Shown here piece by piece: positions 1 to 5,289 of a stretch of 10,810 nt of DNA. The position numbers were made by a program, and so were the translations under genes. The first letter of the stretch is position 1. The number at the start of each line of letters is the position of its first letter. Source of the stretch: Thermoplasmata archaeon (GTDB lineage Archaea > Thermoplasmatota > Thermoplasmata > SG8-5 > JAGLSY01); contig JAGLQE010000436.1 of assembly GCA_023137005.1 (NCBI GenBank), positions 1 to 10,810 of the forward strand, read 5' to 3'. A model generated the notes under the pieces. The model saw nothing but the letters and a program-made list of their open reading frames with translations. It was not told where the DNA came from and did not search any database.

Positions 1-1
1 C

Positions 2-58
2 GAGATAGCTATTAAGACCGCCAAAGAAAAGGGTGTCAGGATACCAATGCTGGAATAG
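2..58 (+). CDS. C-terminal end of an unidentified protein (partial)
   Basis: An open frame enters from the left edge and stops at TAG 56-58. It reads EIAIKTAKEKGVRIPMLE, a charged, helix-like tail that looks like a genuine protein C-terminus rather than random sequence. The neighbouring frames stop early or lack this composition. The stop lies about 100 bases from the stop of the convergent gene on the other strand, as expected for a gene end. Eighteen residues are too few to assign a family. Confidence 0.55.
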   Translation, partial: EIAIKTAKEKGVRIPMLE

Positions 59-110
59 ATCAAGATGGTGAAATTGGGTCTATCTAAACATCATGATCAA
101 TAATTCAAAT

Positions 111-144
111 GGGTGAGTATGAAGATCATCATTCATCTCTACCC
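111..144. terminator. Imperfect hairpin between convergent genes, possible bidirectional terminator
   Basis: Three paired blocks form one stem: GGGT 111-114 with ACCC 141-144, GAG 115-117 with CTC 137-139, and ATGAA 119-123 with TTCAT 132-136. One T bulges on each side (118 and 140), and the loop is 8 bases (124-131). It sits between a stop at 58 and the opposing stop at 157, where transcripts from both directions must end. No strong T-tract follows on either strand, and archaeal termination relies mainly on T-tracts, so it may be an mRNA 3'-end stabiliser instead, or chance. Confidence 0.35.
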
Positions 145-156
145 AGCCTGACCAAC

Positions 157-2496
157 TTATGGTATTACCCAATTGTACACCGTGGTCGAGTACACCCAGT
201 AAGCCTGTCCTATCTGGAACACATCTCCATCCGGCATGGCCTCCATGTCATAGGCCGCGGAATTATTGTACCTCTCTACATTGGTGACAGTATTACTGGA
301 ATCTGTCTTCAGGTCTCCGGCAGTGTATCCCTCTGTTTGTGATGGGAAGCCAACCATGTTCCATCCGGCCTGCAGGGTGATATTCGTGCCTACCGGATCA
401 TAACCTTCTCCCACGGTCAGGAATACATCATTTGGAGCCCCTCCCGCATTCACAAGGTGCACCCATACTCCCATGGTATTATCCACATTTGGAATGTTCT
501 GGGTTCCTCCATAATTCTTATTATGTGATTTCCAGTGATTAGCATTATCATCAGGATCATACCATAGTATGAGGTCCCAGGTGGTTCCTCCATCTCCCCA
601 TACTGCATCATCGAATATTGTCAGGACATTGCCAGACGCGGTTATCGGGAAGGATACGAATATCCAGCTATTATCACCAACCCCATGCTGTTCAATATCG
701 TAAGTATTTTTTACTGGTTCCTGGCCAAATGATGTTACCTCATAGGTCTCATTAAGATATAGTCCTTTATCATAGATCGTGGAATTTACCTGGCCAATAC
801 AATATAGTGTGCCGTTCCCTTCGGAATCCACAGTGACATCGATGTTCCAGAACTCTATCTTGTTTGGCATCATATCCCCCATCTCCCAAGACAGGTTGTT
901 CTGACCCCAGTGGATACCAGTCTGATTATCTGAGTTGTAAGTGACCTCTGCAGGAAGCTGAACAGTGACATTGACCAATGTGGCATCCCCTGGTCCGTAA
1001 TTGATAATGGTCACATTATAATGTAGTGTTTCACCGACCGCCGTGGGATCTGCAGAATCTGTCATTGTGATCTCAAGGTCTGCTTCGGTCCAATATGATA
1101 GTAGATATGGATAGGAAAATGTCTCATTGATCCCCCAGATGGTTGCGAAATCCCAGAGCGGATAGCTAGCCTCTAACATCATCTCTGGAGTGCTGTAGCC
1201 CACCGGATCATCTATCCCTCCACCCAGGTTGACCCCTACCGGTAATAATGAGCCAGATGTATCAGTATTGTAATAACATTCATTGACCCCTCCATTATAA
1301 CGTACTCCGACCAGCGCACCCACATCTGGAAGGGTCCCTGTTACAGTGCCAATGGCATAACAGTATGCGACCGTTCCTTTATTGTATCCGATCAGACCAC
1401 CAACAGCATAGCCACCACTTACATTGCCCCAGGCATAGCAGTTATTACTCGAACCACCATCCTTACGACCTACCAGGCCTCCAGTATGATCTCCTGTGGC
1501 TGTGACATTCCCTTTAGCGTATGATGTTGCTATTGGTGTTGAGGTGGAAAGCCCGATAAGGCCACCCACATCTCCGCCTCCATCCACATCTCCTGTGGCA
1601 TGGCAGTATTCTATCAATGTGGCAGTTTCACTTCCGATCAATCCACCATGTCCGGTAGTTCCCCCACCTGTGGCCATCACGTTGCCCGTGCTGTGGCAAC
1701 CTCTTAATGTGCCTGCAGAGAACATGCCTATCAGGCCGCCCACATTATTACCCGCTCCAGTTACATTTCCATGGGCCGAGCATCTCTCCACCAATGTGCC
1801 ACTATTTGCCCCCATCAAGCCCCCTACAAAGTCGGAATCCCCGCTAACTTCTGCACTGGATAGACTGAAGGTCACTGACCCACTCGCGCCATTTGTTCCT
1901 ATCAGTCCTCCAACATAATCCCCTGTTCCGTCCACGGTTCCCATGGTTGCGGTCGAATAAGTGAAATCACCATTGTTCTGTCCTGCTATGGAACCTGTGT
2001 TCCGCGCTCCTGTGATACTGAAGTCCATGATCCTGAGCTTATTGACCGAGGCGCCCGAATCCATCACACCGAACAGGCCAATGTCATCCGTGGTCGATCT
2101 GTCGATAAAAAGGCCGTAAATGATATGGTCATTGCCTTCCAGGGACCCTGTAAATCCGGTAATTGCATCTCCCACAGGTTCGAAACCCTCAAAATGGTCA
2201 ATATTGAAATTCCAACCAATGGTGGATGTGGCATCGATATCATTTTTCAGAGCATAATGTGCGCTCAGATCCAGAGTCATATTCTGTAGTTCCCATACAT
2301 TCTCTATCATATATGGATCCACTATGGTTCCAGATCCTCCTGAGTAGGGATTCATCTCTGGAGTATACCCCGAACCCCCTGGAAAAAGGATCAGGCTCAT
2401 AGATGCCGTGTTCATCAATATCGCCAAGAAGATAACCATGATCTTCCCTTTCCCCCTCAATATGTTCATCATTCTCACTGCTCCCATATATCTCAT
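157..2496 (-). CDS. Secreted GLUG-repeat / DUF11 surface protein
   Basis: Predicted extracellular protein of up to 779 residues. A hydrophobic export segment (about residues 19-38) is followed by a beta-solenoid cap with motifs such as GTIVDPYMIENVWEL. About nine GLUG units follow (residues 168-410, recurring GGLIG/GGLVG every 26-31 residues), then the usual closing segment of such solenoids (433-469). A DUF11-type beta-sandwich spans about 472-590, with the family's opening ADLEITMTDSADPTAVGETL. The last 185 residues contain two similar halves, marked by WIFVSFP near 611 and WNMVGFP near 712. There is no C-terminal membrane helix or sorting signal, so it is probably released or held non-covalently. 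Met9 (2472) or Met10 may be the true start, because GGAG lies 8 bases before Met9 and this gives a more normal signal peptide. An adhesive or surface-layer role is inference; no catalytic motif is visible. Confidence 0.85.
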   Translation of the reverse strand: MRYMGAVRMMNILRGKGKIMVIFLAILMNTASMSLILFPGGSGYTPEMNPYSGGSGTIVDPYMIENVWELQNMTLDLSAHYALKNDIDATSTIGWNFNIDHFEGFEPVGDAITGFTGSLEGNDHIIYGLFIDRSTTDDIGLFGVMDSGASVNKLRIMDFSITGARNTGSIAGQNNGDFTYSTATMGTVDGTGDYVGGLIGTNGASGSVTFSLSSAEVSGDSDFVGGLMGANSGTLVERCSAHGNVTGAGNNVGGLIGMFSAGTLRGCHSTGNVMATGGGTTGHGGLIGSETATLIEYCHATGDVDGGGDVGGLIGLSTSTPIATSYAKGNVTATGDHTGGLVGRKDGGSSNNCYAWGNVSGGYAVGGLIGYNKGTVAYCYAIGTVTGTLPDVGALVGVRYNGGVNECYYNTDTSGSLLPVGVNLGGGIDDPVGYSTPEMMLEASYPLWDFATIWGINETFSYPYLLSYWTEADLEITMTDSADPTAVGETLHYNVTIINYGPGDATLVNVTVQLPAEVTYNSDNQTGIHWGQNNLSWEMGDMMPNKIEFWNIDVTVDSEGNGTLYCIGQVNSTIYDKGLYLNETYEVTSFGQEPVKNTYDIEQHGVGDNSWIFVSFPITASGNVLTIFDDAVWGDGGTTWDLILWYDPDDNANHWKSHNKNYGGTQNIPNVDNTMGVWVHLVNAGGAPNDVFLTVGEGYDPVGTNITLQAGWNMVGFPSQTEGYTAGDLKTDSSNTVTNVERYNNSAAYDMEAMPDGDVFQIGQAYWVYSTTVYNWVIP
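160..714 (-). other. C-terminal duplicated aromatic-rich domain
   Basis: Residues 595-779 of the GLUG protein form a separate domain rich in Trp, Tyr and Asn. It contains two related halves. Each starts with W-x2-V-[SG]-F-P (WIFVSFP at 611, WNMVGFP at 712), and each ends with a short aromatic strand, GVWVHL in the first and AYWVYS in the second. I recall similar C-terminal modules on archaeal secreted proteins but cannot name a family with certainty. The position suggests a binding or surface-attachment role, which is inference. Confidence 0.5.
727..1083 (-). other. DUF11 module
   Basis: Residues about 472-590 of the GLUG protein match the DUF11 pattern: ADLEITMTDS, then DPTAVGETLHYNVTIINYGP, then NVTVQLPAEVTY. 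This beta-sandwich module is frequent in large archaeal and bacterial surface proteins, usually as a stalk or spacer. Here there is a single copy between the solenoid and the C-terminal domain. The recognition rests on sequence pattern only. Confidence 0.8.
1267..1995 (-). repeat. GLUG repeat array, about nine units
   Basis: Residues 168-410 of the GLUG protein hold about nine units of 26-31 residues with the pattern GG[LV][IMV]G ... C/S-[YHS]-A-x-G-[ND]-V-x-G. The first (GSIAG) and last (GALVG) are degenerate. GLUG units form turns of a right-handed beta-solenoid. Six units carry Cys at the equivalent position (239, 267, 298, 353, 379, 407) and three carry Ser. At DNA level the repeats are degenerate, with a period of roughly 80-90 bases and no long exact copies, so the array is old rather than newly expanded. 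Confidence 0.85.
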
Positions 2497-2533
2497 TATG
2501 AATTATGGATATTTGTGATTAATGGTTCATATA

Positions 2534-2547
2534 GCATAAATCTTTCC
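2534..2547 (-). promoter_or_regulatory. Possible BRE/TATA promoter of the GLUG protein gene
   Basis: On the minus strand, GGAAAGA followed by TTTATGC lies about 40 bases upstream of the annotated start at 2496. This resembles an archaeal BRE plus TATA element and would place the transcript start near 2510. That leaves room for the leader needed by the downstream start (Met9) with its GGAG site. It lies in the 74-base gap after the RNase Z stop, so the two same-strand genes may be transcribed separately. Confidence 0.35.
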
Positions 2548-2570
2548 TATAGTTACATCTATGTATTCGA

Positions 2571-3479
2571 TCAATAATTAATTTCGAACTCTGCTAGATC
2601 CTCGGCCACCGCCACATTCTCAAACACAGATCTCGCATCTTCCAGAATTATATCAGGCCCATCGTATCTGGAGCTAATGTGAGTTAGGATCAGAAGTTTA
2701 ACTCCGGCTTCCTTCGCGACCTCCGCCGCCTGCCTGGCCGTCGAGTGCCCGTATTCATTGGCCTTTTGCTCCAGGGTGGAATCGGCCGTTGCCTCGTGGA
2801 TGAGAACATCCGCATCCTTCGCCAATTCCTGTATGATATTACTGGGGCCAGTATCCCCGGAATAAACGATCTTCAGGCCTTTTCTCGAAGGACCGAGTAC
2901 CATATCGGGTGTGAAGGTCTTTCCATCATGCTCCACGGTCTTTCCGCTCTGAAGTTGGCTGAACAATTTTCCCTCGGGAATTCCCAATTCCAGGGCCTTG
3001 GGCTTATTGAACTTACCAGGTCTCGGATGCTCCTCCAAAGAATAAGCCAGTGCCGGGACAGAGTGATTTGCTTCAGCCACTCGGATGACGTAGCCGTCAT
3101 CTTCAAAATCCAGCACATCCTCGGGATACACGTCATGAAGTTTGATAACATATTTTGATTCGAAATAACCCTGCTCAAGAAGTATCTGGACGGTCTCGAT
3201 GGTCCCTTCAGGTCCATAGACCTCCAGTGGTGCCTCGCGATTGTTCAGGGACATGGACTGGATGAGCCCCGGCAATCCAAGGAAATGATCACCATGGTAA
3301 TGGGTGATGAAAATTCGTTTAATCTGCATGAACGAGACCGATGATATCATGAGCTGGCGTTGAGTTCCCTCTCCGCAATCAAAGAGGATTATCTCCTTTC
3401 CTTTCTTGACAGCCAGTGCTGAGACATTACGGTCGGGGGATGGCCAGCTGCCTCCGGTTCCGAGAAATACTATCTGCAT
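2571..3479 (-). CDS. rnz: Ribonuclease Z (tRNA 3'-processing endonuclease)
   Basis: A 302-residue short-form tRNase Z, which removes the 3' trailer of precursor tRNA before CCA addition in the cytoplasm. It is a metallo-beta-lactamase-fold, two-zinc enzyme. Visible motifs in order are FLGTGGSWPSP at the N-terminus, DCGEGTQRQL (34-43), the zinc motif HYHGDH (60-65), NHSVPALAY (His139), SGDTGPS (Asp209), HEAT (228-231), GHST (244-247) and THISSRY (266-272). All expected metal ligands are present. The length is normal for the short form, and the start at 3479 puts the conserved first strand at once after Met. There is no Shine-Dalgarno site, and a TATA-like box lies about 27 bases upstream, so the mRNA is probably leaderless. 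It is divergent from the histidine ammonia-lyase gene, with no evident functional link. Confidence 0.96.
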   Translation of the reverse strand: MQIVFLGTGGSWPSPDRNVSALAVKKGKEIILFDCGEGTQRQLMISSVSFMQIKRIFITHYHGDHFLGLPGLIQSMSLNNREAPLEVYGPEGTIETVQILLEQGYFESKYVIKLHDVYPEDVLDFEDDGYVIRVAEANHSVPALAYSLEEHPRPGKFNKPKALELGIPEGKLFSQLQSGKTVEHDGKTFTPDMVLGPSRKGLKIVYSGDTGPSNIIQELAKDADVLIHEATADSTLEQKANEYGHSTARQAAEVAKEAGVKLLILTHISSRYDGPDIILEDARSVFENVAVAEDLAEFEINY

Positions 3480-3500
3480 TGAGGTTTGGATAAGTAATGG

Positions 3501-3512
3501 AGTATTAATAAT
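3501..3512 (-). promoter_or_regulatory. TATA-like box of the RNase Z gene
   Basis: The minus-strand sequence ATTATTAATACT is centred about 27 bases upstream of the RNase Z ATG (first base 3479). That distance matches the TATA-to-transcript-start spacing of archaea, so transcription would begin at or next to the ATG. The absence of a Shine-Dalgarno site fits a leaderless mRNA. Confidence 0.45.
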
Positions 3513-3551
3513 TCTTGTTATATCATTATTTTATCCTAGTTTGGCGTATTA

Positions 3552-3560
3552 TTTTATATG
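3552..3560 (+). promoter_or_regulatory. TATA box of the histidine ammonia-lyase gene
   Basis: TTTTATATG is a good archaeal TATA match, about 55 bases before the ATG at 3611. A start site near 3580 would give a leader of about 30 bases containing the GGAG ribosome site. The 131-base gap between 3479 and 3611 thus carries two back-to-back promoters. Confidence 0.5.
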
Positions 3561-3599
3561 AATTTCGCTTTGTCGGTGTCATCATATTTCAACTATAAT

Positions 3600-3607
3600 G
3601 GAGTGAG
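3600..3607 (+). promoter_or_regulatory. Shine-Dalgarno site for histidine ammonia-lyase
   Basis: GGAGTGAG lies just before the ATG at 3611, with GGAG ending 7 bases upstream. It complements the archaeal 16S anti-Shine-Dalgarno sequence and supports this start. The divergent RNase Z gene lacks such a site. Confidence 0.6.
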
Positions 3608-3610
3608 AAA

Positions 3611-5134
3611 ATGACATTGGTTATAGATGGAGACAGCCTGAAGATCGAAGGTGTCGTGAACGTGGCCAGACATGGCGAGAAAGTGGAACTTCATCCACAA
3701 GCTATCGAGCGCATCAACAAGTGCCGCGACATGCTGGAGAGAAAGCTCGCGGCCAATGAGATCATGTACGGCGTCAATACTGGCATTGGCGAATTCTCCG
3801 AAGTAGTTCTCAATGACGACCAGGTCAAGGATTTTCAGAAGTATCTGGTTTACAATCATGCTGCTGGCATCGGAGATCCAGCCCCTATTGAATATGTGAG
3901 GGGAGCCATGCTGGGCAGGGCGAATGTCCATTCCCATGGTAATTCCGGTTGCAGGCTGGAGATCACCCAAACTCTCATTGAAATGCTGAACAAGAATGTC
4001 ACGCCATTCGTCTGCCAGAAAGGCTCGGTCGGTGCTTGCGGTGACCTGGCCCCAATGTCCCAGATAGCCCTTCTCATGCTGGGCGAGGGCAAGGCATATT
4101 TTGAAGGCGAACTCCTGGATGGAAAGGAGGCCATGGACAAGGCCGGAATTCCAATTCCCGGATTGCAAGCCCGTGACGGTCTGGCCACCATCAATGGTTC
4201 GAATGTCTTGACGGCCATGAGCGCGATATTCCTTTACGACGCTGACAGGTGGCTGAAGCAGGCTGAAATTGCGGCTGCCATGTCCCTAGAAGCACTCAAG
4301 GCCAATATGAAGCCCTACACTTCCAAACTTCACGAGGTACGTGGATTTCAGGGAGCCGTCAGGTCGGCCAATGCAATTAATATGATGATCGCCGACGGGG
4401 ACCTGAAAGAGCAGAGGATCAAGGTCAAGGTGCAGGATGCGTACTCGATGCGCTCCAGCCCTCAGGTGATCGGAACAGCCCACGATGCCATCCGCTGGGC
4501 AAGAAGTCAAGTTGAGATCGAATTAAATGGAGTTGGGGACAATCCCATCTTCTTCCCGGATGAGAACCTCGCGCTCTCAGGAGCTAATTTCCAGGGATCG
4601 CCAGTATCCTTGCCCATGGATATGGTCGGCATCGCGGTCACCATGGTGAGCGTGCTTTCAGAAAGGCGTATGAACCGTCTCAATAATCCAGCCCTCAGCG
4701 AAGGTCTGCCAGCCTTCCTCACAAAGGGAGCGGGCATGTTCTCGGGATTGATGCTCAGCCAATACACGGCAGACATGCAGATCGTGGAGCAGAGGATCTT
4801 ATCTGCGCCAGCGAGTATCCAGTCCATCCCGGCAGCTGCGGATCAGGAGGATTTCGTGTCAATGGGAATGAATACCGCTATCAAGAACTTCCAGATAATG
4901 GACAATGCCTATGGCATCCTGGGTATCGAGCTCATGGCCGCCGCCCAGGCACTGGATTTCAGGGATTTCAAGTTCGGAACAGGCACGACCAAGGCCAAGG
5001 AAGTTATCCGCAAGCATGTGGACTTCCTGGACATCGACCGACCTCTCTACCCGGATCACACAGCGATGAAGGAACTGGTGAAGAGCGGCGAGATACTAGA
5101 AGAGGTGGAGAAGGTCATTGGTAGTTTGGGATAA
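3611..5134 (+). CDS. hutH: Histidine ammonia-lyase with Cys in the MIO triad
   Basis: A 507-residue member of the MIO aromatic amino acid lyase family, near the usual length for histidine ammonia-lyase, which converts L-histidine to urocanate and ammonia. Residues important in the Pseudomonas putida enzyme have counterparts by motif: Tyr53 in MYGVNTG, His83 in NHAAGIG, Asn195 in INGS, Gln275, Tyr278 and Arg281 in QDAYSMR, Phe327 in GANFQG, and Glu413 in QEDFVSM. The set, especially His83 and Glu413, favours histidine over tyrosine or phenylalanine. The cofactor-forming triad, normally Ala-Ser-Gly, is Ala142-Cys143-Gly144 here. Cys can in principle cyclise and eliminate H2S to give the same MIO group. 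Other departures from the common bacterial pattern are Asn in INGSN, Gln in NFQG and Phe in QEDF. No hutU, hutI or formimidoylglutamate gene is in the window, so the pathway context is unknown. GC content is clearly higher than in the next gene. Confidence 0.92.
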   Translation: MTLVIDGDSLKIEGVVNVARHGEKVELHPQAIERINKCRDMLERKLAANEIMYGVNTGIGEFSEVVLNDDQVKDFQKYLVYNHAAGIGDPAPIEYVRGAMLGRANVHSHGNSGCRLEITQTLIEMLNKNVTPFVCQKGSVGACGDLAPMSQIALLMLGEGKAYFEGELLDGKEAMDKAGIPIPGLQARDGLATINGSNVLTAMSAIFLYDADRWLKQAEIAAAMSLEALKANMKPYTSKLHEVRGFQGAVRSANAINMMIADGDLKEQRIKVKVQDAYSMRSSPQVIGTAHDAIRWARSQVEIELNGVGDNPIFFPDENLALSGANFQGSPVSLPMDMVGIAVTMVSVLSERRMNRLNNPALSEGLPAFLTKGAGMFSGLMLSQYTADMQIVEQRILSAPASIQSIPAAADQEDFVSMGMNTAIKNFQIMDNAYGILGIELMAAAQALDFRDFKFGTGTTKAKEVIRKHVDFLDIDRPLYPDHTAMKELVKSGEILEEVEKVIGSLG

Positions 5135-5277
5135 GTTTGTATTCTTATCGTTCCCACTGCCCCCAATAAAGAGAGCATAGCCACCGCCATATTGAGACAT
5201 TGTTGAGGCCCATTCAATTTAGTTGAGCATATATACGCAAGACAAATAAACCAGTTCATGCATATAGCTGTAAAATC
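5135..5277 (+). promoter_or_regulatory. Intergenic region with TATA-like box for the surface protein
   Basis: Here the ammonia-lyase ends and the surface-protein gene is promoted. The T-rich stretch just after the stop (5135-5148, GTTTGTATTCTT) could help termination but is weak. CATATATAC at 5229-5237 is a good TATA candidate; transcription would start near 5260, about 30 bases before the ATG at 5290. I see no gene or strong hairpin in the rest. Confidence 0.45.
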
Positions 5278-5283
5278 GAGGTG
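5278..5283 (+). promoter_or_regulatory. Shine-Dalgarno site deciding the start at 5290
   Basis: GAGGTG at 5278-5283 lies 6 bases before ATG 5290 and closely matches the archaeal consensus GGAGGTGA. The in-frame GTG at 5281, which gives the longest frame, is part of this site and has no good ribosome site of its own. ATG 5290 is therefore the better start. Confidence 0.75.
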
Positions 5284-5289
5284 GAAGAG

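Noticed and set aside
109..342. Small plus-strand open frame at the convergent junction
   Set aside because: It overlaps the hairpin and the conserved C-terminal domain on the other strand. There is no promoter or coding signal of its own.
1496..1918. Open frame of 140 codons on the plus strand opposite the GLUG repeats
   Set aside because: It is antisense to a convincing repeat protein. Its Pro-rich product is what the complement of Gly-rich repeat codons gives, and there is no ribosome site or family match.
1267..1995. Regularly spaced repeats, considered as a CRISPR array
   Set aside because: The repeats are degenerate, in frame and encode GLUG units. There are no identical direct repeats separated by unique spacers.
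3593..4168. Open frame of 191 codons on the minus strand opposite the ammonia-lyase
   Set aside because: It lies wholly over conserved ammonia-lyase codons, and the product shows no recognisable motif. It is best explained by codon bias of the real gene.
5215..5225. Short inverted repeat TCAA...TTGA upstream of the surface-protein TATA box
   Set aside because: Four base pairs are too few to support an operator or terminator and are expected by chance in AT-rich sequence.
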